DNA of 64,000 nucleotides from Pseudomonas guangdongensis (GCF_900105885.1 NZ_LT629780.1:186001-250000), one strand, 5' to 3'. Numbered from the stretch's first letter, positions 1 to 8,243 are shown. The notes: a model not told the origin generated them from the sequence alone. Numbers and translations are program-made.

Positions 1-3000
1 CTCCAGCAGTTCGCCCGGCAGGCCGGTGTCGGCCAGCGCACGCTGCACCATGTCCACCACATCCTGGTGGAGGAACTGACGCGGCGACAGGTTGACGCTG
101 ATCGGTCCCGGCAGCAGCCCCTCGGCCTCCCACTGCACCGCCTGGCGGCAGGCTTCGCGCAGCACCCATTCGCCGAGCGCGACGATCAGCCCGGTCTCCT
201 CCAGCAGCGGAATGAACACCGCCGGGGATACCGGCGTGCCGTTCTCCGGGCGCCAGCGCACCAGGGCTTCGAGGCCGACGCAATGGCCGCTGAACACGCT
301 GAGCTGCGGCTGGTAGTGCAGCTCGAACTCGTTGGTGCCGATCGCCCGGTGCAGACGGCTCTCCAGCGCCTGACGGTTCTCCGCGGCGCGGGTCAGCTCC
401 TCGGTGTGGAAGTTGTAGGTGTTGCGCCCGCTTTCCTTGGACAGGTACATGGCCACGTCGGCGCAGCGAATCAGCTCGGCCACCTCCTGGCCGTCGTTGG
501 GGAACAGGCTGATGCCGATGCTGGCGCCGACGAACAGCTCGTGGCTGTCGAACTGGAACGGCTGCTGCAGGAGGTCGATCAGATCCTGCGCCACCTGCGC
601 GGCATCGTCGGCATGCTGGATGCCCTCCAGCACCAGCAGGAACTCGTCGCCGCCCAAGCGCGCCAGCATGTCCTCGCCGCGGATGCGCACGCGCAGGCGC
701 TTGGCGATCTGCAGCAGCAGCTCGTCGCCCACCGAATGGCCCAGACTGTCGTTGACCCGCTTGAAGCCGTCCAGGTCGATGAACAGCACCGCCACCTGCA
801 GGCCCTGGCGGCGGGCGCGCTCGATCGCCCCGTTGAGGTGCGATTGCACCAGGATGCGGTTGGGCAGCCCGGTCAGCGGGTCGTAATGGGCCAGCCGCTC
901 CAGCTGCGCCTCGGACTCCTTGAGCTGGGAGATGTCGCTGAACACCGCGACGAAGTTGGTCACCCGCCCCTTGTCGTCGCGCACCGCGCTGATGCTGTGC
1001 CATTGCGGGAACACCTCGCCGCTCTTGCGGCGGTTCCATACCTCGCCCTGCCAGTGCCCCTCGCTAAGCAGCGCCGCCCACATCTCCTCGTAGAACGCCT
1101 TGCTCTGGCGTCCCGAGCTGACCATGTTGGGGTTGCGGCCGAGCACCTCGTGCTCCTCGTAGCCGGTGATGTCGGTGAAGGCGCGGTTGACCGCGATGAT
1201 CTGCGGCGAGGTGTCGGTGATCACCACACCTTCGCGGGCGCTGGTGAACACCGCCGCGGCGTGGCGCAGCTTTTCCTCGCTGCTGCGCCGCGCCGAGATG
1301 TCCAGCAGCAGGCCTTCGAGGAACAGCAGATCGCCGGCCGCATCGCGGCGCACGCTGGTGTAGTCCTCGACCCAGATATGGCTGCCGATGCCGGTGCGGA
1401 TCCGGTATTCGAGCACGAACTCCTGGCGTCCCTCGTCAAGAGCCGCGGCGACCTCGGCGCGCACCTGCGCCAGGTCGTCGGGATGGATCAGGGTGGAGAA
1501 CCAACGCCGCCCGTCGCGCAGCGACTCGGCCGCATGGCCCCAGCGCTCGATGTTGTCCGAGACGTAGAGGATCGGCCAGCCGCTGTCCGCCCCGCGGCGG
1601 AACAGCACCATCGGGCTGGCGACCACCGCATCCACCACCGCCTGCAGGGTCTCGCGATCGCGATGGCGCTGGGTGACGTCGAGCAGGGTGCCGATGATCG
1701 CCGGCTCGCCGTCCATCTCGATGCGCGTACCGTAGGCCTCGACGATGAACTCGCGACCGTCGCGGCGCCGGGCGTGGAACTCGTAGTGCGCCGACATCAG
1801 CTCGCCACGCTCGCGGCGCTGGAGCATCTCGGCGACCAGCGCGTGGTCCTCGCTGCAGACCAGGTCCAGCAGCGGCAGGCCGCGCAGCTCCGCGGCACTG
1901 AAGCCGAACCACTCGGCCATGCGCGGGTTGACGTACTCGAAGCGCCCCTGACGCAGCACATAGACGCCGACCAGCGACTGCTCGACCAGACCGCGGAAGC
2001 GCGCCTCGTTGGCCGCCAGCTCGACCCCGGCGTCCAGCTCGGCCTGGATATCGAAGCAGCTGAGGATATAGCCGCGGAACTTGCCGTCGCGGCCCATCAG
2101 CGGCTCGCCGTGGACATCCACCCAGTGATGCCGGCCCTCGGCATGCAGCAGGCGCAGCCGCTGCGAGAAGCTGTTCCCGGCACCCGAGTCGCCGGGCACC
2201 AGCAGGTCAGACAGGACAGCGCGATCCTCGTGCTGCAGCGCCTGCCACCAGCCCTCGCGCAGACTCTCGGCGCGGCTGCGACAGGTGAACTCGATCCAGG
2301 CGCCGTTGACGTACACGCACTGCTGCTCGGGATCGACGCGCCAGACCGGGCTGGGCATGCAGTTGAGCAGGTACTCGTTGTAGTCACGCGCGGTGATCAC
2401 CCGTTGCATCAGGGCGCTGAACTCGGCAGCCAGCTGTCCCACCTCGTCGCTGCCCAGGCTGGGCAGGCTCTCGATGCTGCCGGTGCTCAGACGCCGCACA
2501 TGCTGCAGCAGGCTCTCGATACGGTCGGTAAGGAGGATCTTGAGCAGCCAGGCCAGCAGCAGACCCATGCCCAGCAAGGGCAGCAGCAGCAACAGCAGTT
2601 GCTGGGCGGTACGCTGCAGCACCTTGTTCTTGAAGGTATCGGTGCGCATCGCCAGCACCACGCGGCTCTGCGTGTCGCCCAGCGCCAGCGGATAGACGCC
2701 CAGCAGCAGATCGTCGTCGCGGAACCACTGCAGGTAGCTGTCGGCATCGACGCGCCGGTGCAGCAACTCCTCCAGCACCGGCGCCGACAGCGGCATGCGC
2801 TCGGCGCCCTGCGGCAGGCTGAAGGAACGCATCTGCCCGCCGGTATCGGCGATGCCGGCGTAGACCAGCGCGGGATGGCTGAGCTGCTCGGCGAGCAGAT
2901 GACCCAGCACCGCGGGCGAATCGGAGCCGTTGAGTTCCAGTCCGGCGACGATGAAGCGGCCGATGAAGTGGGTGGTGGACTCCAGTTCGGCGAGGGTTTC

Positions 3001-3108
3001 CTGCAGCGAAGTGCGGTACAGGGAAATCGCCTGATACACCGAAATCAGCAAGCCGAAGCAGAGGAAGGCACTCAGCAACAGACCGCGCAAGCTCAACATC
3101 CGGCTCAT
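1..3108 (-). CDS. PAS-GGDEF-EAL membrane c-di-GMP signalling protein (3' end outside window)
   Basis: Predicted cyclic-di-GMP turnover enzyme anchored in the inner membrane. The reading frame is open for 1036 codons and runs off the left edge inside the EAL domain. Order seen: a first membrane helix in residues 7-27, a periplasmic sensing segment, a second helix near 160-182, a HAMP-like linker, then four PAS-like repeats, a GGDEF domain with the intact motif LARLGGDEF and the inhibitory RxxD site (RGED) five residues before it, and an EAL domain starting ELHYQPQ with GLEALVRW. Both catalytic motifs look intact, so it could make and break c-di-GMP; which activity dominates cannot be read here. 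The start MSRMLSLRG was chosen because the hydrophobic helix follows at once; ATG at 3099 is an alternative. It is monocistronic as far as visible. Confidence 0.9.
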   Translation of the reverse strand, partial: MSRMLSLRGLLLSAFLCFGLLISVYQAISLYRTSLQETLAELESTTHFIGRFIVAGLELNGSDSPAVLGHLLAEQLSHPALVYAGIADTGGQMRSFSLPQGAERMPLSAPVLEELLHRRVDADSYLQWFRDDDLLLGVYPLALGDTQSRVVLAMRTDTFKNKVLQRTAQQLLLLLLPLLGMGLLLAWLLKILLTDRIESLLQHVRRLSTGSIESLPSLGSDEVGQLAAEFSALMQRVITARDYNEYLLNCMPSPVWRVDPEQQCVYVNGAWIEFTCRSRAESLREGWWQALQHEDRAVLSDLLVPGDSGAGNSFSQRLRLLHAEGRHHWVDVHGEPLMGRDGKFRGYILSCFDIQAELDAGVELAANEARFRGLVEQSLVGVYVLRQGRFEYVNPRMAEWFGFSAAELRGLPLLDLVCSEDHALVAEMLQRRERGELMSAHYEFHARRRDGREFIVEAYGTRIEMDGEPAIIGTLLDVTQRHRDRETLQAVVDAVVASPMVLFRRGADSGWPILYVSDNIERWGHAAESLRDGRRWFSTLIHPDDLAQVRAEVAAALDEGRQEFVLEYRIRTGIGSHIWVEDYTSVRRDAAGDLLFLEGLLLDISARRSSEEKLRHAAAVFTSAREGVVITDTSPQIIAVNRAFTDITGYEEHEVLGRNPNMVSSGRQSKAFYEEMWAALLSEGHWQGEVWNRRKSGEVFPQWHSISAVRDDKGRVTNFVAVFSDISQLKESEAQLERLAHYDPLTGLPNRILVQSHLNGAIERARRQGLQVAVLFIDLDGFKRVNDSLGHSVGDELLLQIAKRLRVRIRGEDMLARLGGDEFLLVLEGIQHADDAAQVAQDLIDLLQQPFQFDSHELFVGASIGISLFPNDGQEVAELIRCADVAMYLSKESGRNTYNFHTEELTRAAENRQALESRLHRAIGTNEFELHYQPQLSVFSGHCVGLEALVRWRPENGTPVSPAVFIPLLEETGLIVALGEWVLREACRQAVQWEAEGLLPGPISVNLSPRQFLHQDVVDMVQRALADTGLPGELLE

Positions 3109-3260
3109 CGGTAATATCTCGGTTCAAGGATTCTTGTTATGACGACCGAAGGGGACGGCCACAGCGGGTTCATTCTTTACGGAAAGGAATCGCCGTCAAG
3201 AGTTCGACGATGATACACGTCATGGATCGGACGGTTCGGTCCATACACGGCCCCAAAAGC

Positions 3261-3292
3261 AAAAAAGGGCTACACGCGGGCGTGCAACCCTT
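3261..3292 (-). terminator. Rho-independent terminator of tRNA-Arg(CCU)
   Basis: On the minus strand an 11-bp stem (two G-U pairs) closes a short C-rich loop and is followed by six T. It lies about 45 bp beyond the 3' end of the tRNA, so it is the likely transcript end. Confidence 0.7.
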
Positions 3293-3337
3293 CTGCCTGG
3301 CGCGCGGAACAACATGGCTGTCCGGGCGCTACGAATC

Positions 3338-3414
3338 TGGTGCGCGAGGGGGGATTCGAACCCCCGACCTACCGCTTAGGAGGCGGTTGCTCTATCCAGC
3401 TGAGCTACAGGCGC
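3338..3414 (-). tRNA. tRNA-Arg(CCU)
   Basis: Cloverleaf with D arm TAGCTCAGCTGGATAGAGC, anticodon loop CTCCTAA (anticodon CCU) on a 5-bp stem, T arm GGGGG-TTCGAAT-CCCCC, and an encoded CCA at 3338-3340. The acceptor stem starts GCGCCTG but its partner strand reads CTCGCGC, so positions 5:68 (C-C) and 6:67 (U-U) do not pair. The other elements are normal. It reads arginine AGG codons, which are rare in this GC-rich genome. No integrase or island is attached. Confidence 0.93.
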
Positions 3415-3611
3415 ATACGGGGCGCGATGTTAAACGACCGGCCTGCGCTTGTCATGCCTCTACTCCGGGCCTGCGCACTTGCTGGCGGCATCGCAATTCG
3501 CGGCGCGGCAACTGGCCAGAATCGTCTCCCGGCCGGCAGAATGCCGGCGCAGATTGAAGGCCAGGAGGCAGTGCGCGCAGGGATGCTCAGGCGATCGGAG
3601 CGGCACTGGCC

Positions 3612-3638
3612 GAACGGACGGGGACAAATGCGGTCATA
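3612..3638 (+). promoter_or_regulatory. possible AlgU (sigma-E type) promoter of amrZ
   Basis: GAACGG, a 16-bp spacer, then TCATA, about 55 bp before the amrZ start. It resembles the AlgU pattern GAACTT-N16-TCTGA at both boxes but is a weak match. It is listed because amrZ is known to depend on AlgU in Pseudomonas aeruginosa. Confidence 0.3.
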
Positions 3639-3694
3639 ACGCAGTCTCCCCTGCAGGCAAGCTGCACACCCACCGAATAACCGCCTAGCGAACC

Positions 3695-4012
3695 ATGCCC
3701 ATGAAACAGACCTCGACCGCCCACGCCAGCCGCCATGCCGACAAGTTCGTCGTGCGCCTGCCGGACGGCATGCGCACGCGCATCGCCGAAGTGGCCCGCT
3801 GCGCGCACCGCAGCATGAACTCCGAAATCGTCGCCCGCCTGGAACAGACCCTCTCGGCAGAAGGGCATCTGCCCGCCGGCAGCGACGGCGCTCCCGCCAA
3901 CGGCGGCGCGCTGCACCTGCACGAACAGCAGCTGCTGCAGCGTTTCCGGCGCCTGCCGCAGGCCCAGCAGAGCGCGCTGATCGCCCTGCTCGGCGCCAGC
4001 AGCAACGACTGA
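3695..4012 (+). CDS. amrZ: AmrZ-like ribbon-helix-helix transcription regulator
   Basis: Arc/MetJ-type ribbon-helix-helix DNA-binding protein of 105 aa, close to the 108 aa of P. aeruginosa AmrZ/AlgZ. The diagnostic core DKFVVRLPDGMR at residues 16-27 (beta strand that reads DNA) and HRSMNSEIVARLEQ at about 37-50 (two helices) is present, followed by a flexible linker and a C-terminal tetramerisation-like segment (ELLQRFRRL-type). In Pseudomonas, AmrZ switches between alginate production, twitching and flagellar motility and controls c-di-GMP enzymes. Start ATG at 3695 was chosen, with a second ATG two codons later. It stands alone, with a strong terminator downstream. Family assignment is firm; the targets are inferred. 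Confidence 0.9.
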   Translation: MPMKQTSTAHASRHADKFVVRLPDGMRTRIAEVARCAHRSMNSEIVARLEQTLSAEGHLPAGSDGAPANGGALHLHEQQLLQRFRRLPQAQQSALIALLGASSND

Positions 4013-4053
4013 GCGCGGCGGGCCGCTCCGGCTGCTGCCCGCAGCGACTCACC

Positions 4054-4082
4054 AGCCGCACGAGACATCGGGCGGCTTTTTT
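4054..4082 (+). terminator. Rho-independent terminator of amrZ
   Basis: AGCCGC ... GCGGCT stem with a 12-nt loop and a run of six T, about 40 bp after the amrZ stop. Confidence 0.75.
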
Positions 4083-4180
4083 ACGCGCATACGCCACCTG
4101 CATGGCGGCCACGCCCATCGACCGGGCAACCCATGCACTTCGCGGCAAGCGCACAGTGTCGAAATGGCCAGCCCGGAAAG

Positions 4181-4210
4181 CGCAAAACCCGCTCGAAGGC
4201 GGGTTTTGCG
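4181..4210 (-). terminator. terminator of mgtE
   Basis: Perfect 12-bp inverted repeat CGCAAAACCCGC / GCGGGTTTTGCG around a 6-nt loop, 14 bp after the mgtE stop. A short T tract lies within the stem. It could also act on the other strand. Confidence 0.75.
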
Positions 4211-4223
4211 GGAAAGCCGATCG

Positions 4224-5666
4224 TCACATCAGGAACAGCGTGGCCAGGCCGAGAAAAATGAAGAAGCCGCCACTGTCGGTCATCGCGGTGATCATCACGC
4301 TGGCACCCATCGCCGGGTCGCGCCCCAGACGCACCAGGGTCATGGGAATCAGCACCCCCATCAGCGCAGCAAGCAGCAGGTTGAGGGTCATCGCCCCGGT
4401 CATCACCGCCCCCAGCGCCCAGTCGCCGTACAGATACCAGGCGACCGCGCCGATCACCCCGCCCCAGACCAGGCCGTTGATCAGGCCTACGCCCAGCTCC
4501 TTGCGCAGCAGACGCATGGTGTTGCCGGTACTCACCTGATCCAGCGCCATGGCGCGCACGATCATGGTGATCGTCTGGTTGCCGGAGTTGCCGCCGATCC
4601 CGGCGACGATCGGCATCAACGCCGCCAGCGCCACCAGCTTCTCGATGGAGCCCTCGAACACGCCGATCACCCGCGAGGCGAGGAAGGCGGTCACCAGATT
4701 GACCGCCAGCCAGGCCCAGCGGTTGCGCAGCGACTTCCACACCGAGGCGAAGATGTCCTCCTCCTCGCGCAGGCCGGCCATGTTCAGCACTTCGTTTTCG
4801 CTTTCCTCGCGGATCAGGTCGACCATTTCGTCGATGGTCAGACGGCCGATCAGCTTGTCGTTGCGATCCACCACCGGGGCGGAAATCAGGTCGTAGCGCT
4901 CGAAGGCCTGCGCCGCATGGTGGGCGTCCTCGTCCGGGTGGAAGGTCACAGGGTCGCTGGCCATCACCTCGGCGACCCTTTTCTCCGGGTCGTTGACCAG
5001 CAGGCGCTTGATCGGCAGCACACCGGTCAGCACACCGTCGTGATCGACCACGAACAGCTTGTCGGTGTGCCCGGGCAGCTCCTTGAGGCGACGCAGGTAG
5101 CGCAGCACCACTTCCAGGGTCACGTCGTCGCGGATGGTGACCATCTCGAAGTCCATCAGCGCACCGACCTGGTCCTCCTCGTAGGACAGCGCCGAACGCA
5201 CCCGTTCGCGCTGCTGGGCATCCAGCGACTCCATCAGTTCATGGACCACGTCGCGCGGCAGCTCGGGGGCCAGGTCGGCCAGCTCGTCGGCATCCAGATC
5301 GCGAGTCGCGGCGAGGATCTCGTGATCGTCCATGTCGGCGATCAGCGTCTCGCGCACCGCGTCGGAGACTTCGAGGAGGATGTCGCCGTCGCGCTCGGCC
5401 TTGACCAGTTGCCAGACGGTCAGGCGTTCATCGAGCGGCAGGGCTTCGAGGATATGGGCGATGTCGGCGGGGTGCAGATCGTCGAGCTTGCGCTGCAGCT
5501 CGACCAGGTTCTGGCGCTGCACCAGGTTTTCCACCCGCTCCTGGTGCTCGCCTTCCTGGCGGTGTGCCAGGCTTTCCACCAGCTTGTGGCGGTGCAGCAG
5601 CTCGACCACCTGCGCCAGGCGGTCCTGCAGGCTTTCCTGCGGCTTTTTGAGTTCGGCTTCGGTCAT
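4224..5666 (-). CDS. mgtE: magnesium transporter MgtE
   Basis: Inner-membrane Mg2+ channel of 480 aa, full length for the family. Order: N-terminal MgtE_N superhelical domain (about 30-150), two CBS domains (about 155-280) that sense cytoplasmic Mg2+, then a C-terminal membrane domain with five helices from about residue 305. The pore-helix stretch GIGGNSGNQTITMIVRA is typical. The start MTEAELKK was preferred over an upstream in-frame codon because AGGGAG lies 9 nt before it. No Mg2+-sensing leader RNA (M-box) was recognised upstream. Monocistronic, leftward. Confidence 0.96.
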   Translation of the reverse strand: MTEAELKKPQESLQDRLAQVVELLHRHKLVESLAHRQEGEHQERVENLVQRQNLVELQRKLDDLHPADIAHILEALPLDERLTVWQLVKAERDGDILLEVSDAVRETLIADMDDHEILAATRDLDADELADLAPELPRDVVHELMESLDAQQRERVRSALSYEEDQVGALMDFEMVTIRDDVTLEVVLRYLRRLKELPGHTDKLFVVDHDGVLTGVLPIKRLLVNDPEKRVAEVMASDPVTFHPDEDAHHAAQAFERYDLISAPVVDRNDKLIGRLTIDEMVDLIREESENEVLNMAGLREEEDIFASVWKSLRNRWAWLAVNLVTAFLASRVIGVFEGSIEKLVALAALMPIVAGIGGNSGNQTITMIVRAMALDQVSTGNTMRLLRKELGVGLINGLVWGGVIGAVAWYLYGDWALGAVMTGAMTLNLLLAALMGVLIPMTLVRLGRDPAMGASVMITAMTDSGGFFIFLGLATLFLM

Positions 5667-5903
5667 TGCGCACTCCCTGTCCCCCAGCGGCAGGCAGCGC
5701 ACCGGAGGCGGTCAATCTTTCAAGATGCGGACGAACAATCGAGGTTCGGTATAACTGGGTAAGTCCATGGCTGGATGTCCAGACAACCCGCTGGGGGCAG
5801 ATGGGCGCGATTTTAGCACCCACCGCCCTCCCGTCGGGCGACGATTTCGAGACTTTCCTGCACGCGAGCGACCGGGGAGCGACCCGCACAGCAGCGAAAG
5901 GAG

Positions 5904-5937
5904 AACAAAAAAAGGCCTGCATTTCTGCAGGCCTTTT
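5904..5937 (-). terminator. terminator of the tRNA-Ser/tRNA-Arg operon
   Basis: On the minus strand, a 12-bp perfect stem AAAAGGCCTGCA / TGCAGGCCTTTT with a 4-nt loop ends in seven T. It directly follows the last tRNA-Arg copy. Confidence 0.85.
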
Positions 5938-5942
5938 CTGTA

Positions 5943-6019
5943 TGGCGCACTCGGGAGGATTCGAACCTCCGACCGCCCGGTTCGTAGCCGGGTACTCTAT
6001 CCAGCTGAGCTACGAGTGC
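5943..6019 (-). tRNA. tRNA-Arg(ACG), copy 3 of the tandem array
   Basis: 77 nt including the encoded CCA. Acceptor stem GCACTCG/CGAGTGC pairs perfectly; anticodon loop CTACGAA gives ACG (read as ICG for CGU/CGC/CGA). It is the promoter-distal member of three near-identical tandem copies. Confidence 0.97.
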
Positions 6020-6084
6020 GTATGTGATGTTTAGCCAGATCACTTCTGGATCTGAAGCCCTCACCGTGACGAGGACTTCCAATA

Positions 6085-6161
6085 TGGCGCACTCAGGAGG
6101 ATTCGAACCTCCGACCGCCCGGTTCGTAGCCGGGTACTCTATCCAGCTGAGCTATGAGTGC
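6085..6161 (-). tRNA. tRNA-Arg(ACG), copy 2 of the tandem array
   Basis: Same as its neighbours except for a paired change at position 7:66 of the acceptor stem (A-U instead of G-C), so the helix is kept. Encoded CCA present; anticodon loop CTACGAA. Confidence 0.97.
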
Positions 6162-6225
6162 GGTGCGTGATGTTTAGCCAGCTCACCGCTGGATGGAAAC
6201 GCAGCCTAGACTGGCGTTTCGGATA

Positions 6226-6302
6226 TGGCGCACTCGGGAGGATTCGAACCTCCGACCGCCCGGTTCGTAGCCGGGTACTCTATCCAGCTGAGCTACGAGT
6301 GC
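6226..6302 (-). tRNA. tRNA-Arg(ACG), copy 1 of the tandem array
   Basis: Identical in the mature part to copy 3. Anticodon ACG, perfect acceptor stem, encoded CCA. The spacers after copies 1 and 2 share similar stretches (GTGATGTTTAGCCAG is repeated), so spacer and gene were duplicated together. Confidence 0.97.
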
Positions 6303-6364
6303 GCAGGGTTGCCCGTCTTGCCAGGCTGTCATCCCACCGGGCAAGCCCGACCGGGAAATGAATA

Positions 6365-6455
6365 TGGCGGAGAAGGGGGGATTCGAACCCCCGACACCCT
6401 TTTGAGGTGTACTCCCTTAGCAGGGGAGCGCCTTCGGCCACTCGGCCACCTCTCC
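6365..6455 (-). tRNA. tRNA-Ser(GCU)
   Basis: 91 nt with the long variable arm of class II tRNAs. Anticodon loop CTGCTAA (GCU, reads AGC/AGU). Acceptor GGAGAGG pairs with CTTCTCC (one G-U), discriminator G and encoded CCA. It lies between csrA and the tRNA-Arg array, the usual place in Pseudomonas. Confidence 0.97.
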
Positions 6456-6527
6456 GCAACACGGGGCGTACTATACCCAAGTAAACCCCGCTTGCAAAGC
6501 CTTGATTCGCTAAAAAGCGAAAAAAAA

Positions 6528-6713
6528 TCAATGGCTTGGTTCTTCGCCCTTCTCTTTCTGGATGCGCTGGTAGATTTCCTCGCGGTGAACGGCGACTTCC
6601 TTCGGCGCATTGACCCCAATGCGCACCTGGTTCCCCTTCACGCCCAGCACGGTCACGGTGACGTCGTCACCGACCATCAGGGTCTCACCAACCCGGCGAG
6701 TCAGAATAAGCAT
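6528..6713 (-). CDS. csrA: carbon storage regulator CsrA/RsmA
   Basis: RNA-binding translational repressor of 61 aa ([10 protein letters not shown]...), acting as a dimer on GGA motifs near ribosome binding sites. The signature residues LILTRR at the N terminus and [20 protein letters not shown] core (here [17 protein letters not shown]) that make the RNA-binding face are intact. The start is fixed by AAGGAG about 9 nt upstream; an in-frame upstream Met would add a non-family extension. In Pseudomonas the protein (RsmA) controls secretion, motility and biofilm genes and is titrated by RsmY/RsmZ RNAs, which are not in this window. Confidence 0.97.
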   Translation of the reverse strand: MLILTRRVGETLMVGDDVTVTVLGVKGNQVRIGVNAPKEVAVHREEIYQRIQKEKGEEPSH

Positions 6714-6816
6714 TCCTTTTCTCCTTTTCGTCTGTTTCAGGACAACTGTTGTCTGCAAGAAAAATGGCTAGAAGCCCGGCGCATGCGCATACGCACGCCC
6801 CGACCGTCGCCCAAGT

Positions 6817-6844
6817 ATTGACCAGTACGGACGAAGATGAGTTC
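6817..6844 (-). promoter_or_regulatory. possible AlgU promoter of csrA
   Basis: On the minus strand GAACTC, a 17-bp spacer, then TCAAT, about 100 bp before csrA. It is near the sigma-E/AlgU pattern (GAACTT-N16/17-TCxxA). An AlgU-dependent rsmA promoter is described in P. aeruginosa, which makes this plausible. Confidence 0.4.
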
Positions 6845-6865
6845 GTCCGCACAGTCAAAAACGAC

Positions 6866-6891
6866 AAAAGGCGCGGAAATCCGCGCCTTTT
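6866..6891 (-). terminator. terminator of lysC
   Basis: AAAAGGCGCGG / CCGCGCCTTTT, 11-bp perfect stem with a 4-nt loop, 12 bp after the lysC stop. Confidence 0.8.
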
Positions 6892-6903
6892 GCTCAGAAC
6901 CGG

Positions 6904-8139
6904 TCACTCACCCTGTCGGGCGGGCGCGTCCAGCTCGAATGCGCTGTGCAGGGCACGCACGGCCAGTTCGAGGTACTTCTCCTCGATGACCACGCTGACC
7001 TTGATCTCCGAGGTGGAGATCATCTGGATGTTGATGTTTTCCTTGGCCAGCGCCTCGAACATGCGGCTGGCCACCCCGGCGTGGGAGCGCATGCCGACGC
7101 CGACGATGGACACCTTGGCGATGTCGGTGGTGCCGCCGACCTCGCGGGCGCCGATGCTCTCGGCGGTCTGGCGCAGTACGCCGAGGGCCTTCTCGTAGTC
7201 GTTGTTGTTGACCGTGAAGGTGAAGTCGGTGGTGTTATCGTGCGAGACGTTCTGCACGATCATGTCCACTTCGATGTTGGCCGCACTGACCGGGCCGAGG
7301 ATCTTGAAGGCCACGCCGGGGGTATCCGGTACGCCACGAATGGTCAGCTTGGCTTCGTCGCGGTTGAAGGCGATGCCGGAGATGATCGGCTGTTCCATGG
7401 ATTCCTCTTCATCGATGGTAATGAGGGTGCCCGGACCCTCCTGGAAGCTGTGCAGCACGCGCAGCGGGACGTTGTACTTGCCGGCGAACTCCACCGCGCG
7501 GATCTGCAGCACCTTGGAGCCGAGGCTGGCCATTTCCAGCATCTCCTCGAAGGTGATCTTCTCCAGGCGACGGGCGCGGGGCACGACGCGCGGATCGGTG
7601 GTGTAGACCCCGTCCACGTCGGTGTAGATCTGGCACTCGTCGGCCTTCAGCGCCGCGGCCAGGGCCACGCCGGTGGTGTCGGAACCGCCGCGACCGAGGG
7701 TGGTGATGTTGCCCTTCTCGTCGACGCCCTGGAAGCCGGCGACCACCACCACGCGACCGGCCTGGAGCTCGTCGCGGATGCGCTCTTCGTCGATCTGCAG
7801 GATACGCGCCTTGGTGTGCGAACTGTCGGTGAGGATGCGCACCTGGTTGCCGGTGAAGGACACCGCCGGCACGCCGCGCTTGAGCAGCGCCATGCTCAGC
7901 AGGCCGATGGTCACCTGCTCGCCGGTGGAGACGATCATGTCCAGTTCGCGCGGCTCCGGCTGCGGCATGATCTGCTTGGCCAGACCGATCAGACGGTTGG
8001 TCTCGCCGCTCATCGCCGACACCACCACCACGATGTCATGTCCCGCCGCGCGGAACGCCTTCACCTTCTCGGCCACCTGCTCGATACGCTCGACGCTACC
8101 GACCGAGGTGCCCCCGAATTTCTGTACGATCAATGCCAT
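6904..8139 (-). CDS. lysC: aspartate kinase
   Basis: First step of lysine, threonine and methionine synthesis: phosphorylates aspartate in the cytoplasm. 411 aa. The kinase domain starts MALIVQKFGGTSVG with the K-F-G-G-T-S nucleotide motif, and two ACT domains follow from about residue 265 for feedback control. An internal ATG at residue 248 (7398) is preceded by GAAGAGGA and fits the separate start of a beta subunit known for alpha2beta2 aspartokinases. The main start MALIV was preferred over an upstream in-frame Met. No lysine riboswitch was seen upstream. Confidence 0.96.
   Translation of the reverse strand: MALIVQKFGGTSVGSVERIEQVAEKVKAFRAAGHDIVVVVSAMSGETNRLIGLAKQIMPQPEPRELDMIVSTGEQVTIGLLSMALLKRGVPAVSFTGNQVRILTDSSHTKARILQIDEERIRDELQAGRVVVVAGFQGVDEKGNITTLGRGGSDTTGVALAAALKADECQIYTDVDGVYTTDPRVVPRARRLEKITFEEMLEMASLGSKVLQIRAVEFAGKYNVPLRVLHSFQEGPGTLITIDEEESMEQPIISGIAFNRDEAKLTIRGVPDTPGVAFKILGPVSAANIEVDMIVQNVSHDNTTDFTFTVNNNDYEKALGVLRQTAESIGAREVGGTTDIAKVSIVGVGMRSHAGVASRMFEALAKENINIQMISTSEIKVSVVIEEKYLELAVRALHSAFELDAPARQGE
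7396..7410 (-). promoter_or_regulatory. internal ribosome binding site for an aspartokinase beta subunit
   Basis: GAAGAGGA, 4-nt gap, then ATG (MEQPIISG) in frame inside lysC. Starting here gives a 164-aa protein made of the two ACT domains, as in two-subunit aspartokinases. Strong Shine-Dalgarno match; expression is inferred. Confidence 0.55.
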
Positions 8140-8200
8140 TTCGATGCCGCCTAACCGCAAAAAAGTCGCCCATTAAACATGTCAGGTCAGCGCCTGCCAA

Positions 8201-8226
8201 GAGCCCGCCGGGCGCCGGGCGGGCTC
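8201..8226 (-). terminator. probable terminator hairpin of alaS
   Basis: GAGCCCGCC / GGCGGGCTC arms close a GC-rich loop 18 bp after the alaS stop. No T run follows, so it may be a pause or a Rho-assisted end. Confidence 0.5.
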
Positions 8227-8243
8227 ACATCCTCTACCGCGTC

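Noticed and set aside
67..3114. A 1000-codon open frame on the plus strand, antisense to the GGDEF/EAL gene
   Set aside because: Low-complexity Gln/Ala/His-rich translation caused by high GC in the third codon position; the minus frame carries clear PAS, GGDEF and EAL motifs.
5667..5942. A Mg2+-sensing M-box leader before mgtE
   Set aside because: No matching conserved elements were seen; only the tRNA terminator and unstructured sequence lie there.
3338..6455. tRNA genes as attachment sites of an integrated island
   Set aside because: No integrase, direct repeat of a tRNA 3' end, or foreign gene block is next to any tRNA in the window.
6506..6521. Terminator just after csrA
   Set aside because: The hairpin TTCGCT/AGCGAA is short and its T tract precedes rather than follows it in the direction of transcription; the transcript probably runs into the tRNAs.
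8140..8243. A lysine riboswitch before lysC
   Set aside because: The gap is about 100 bp, occupied by the alaS hairpin, far too short for the element.
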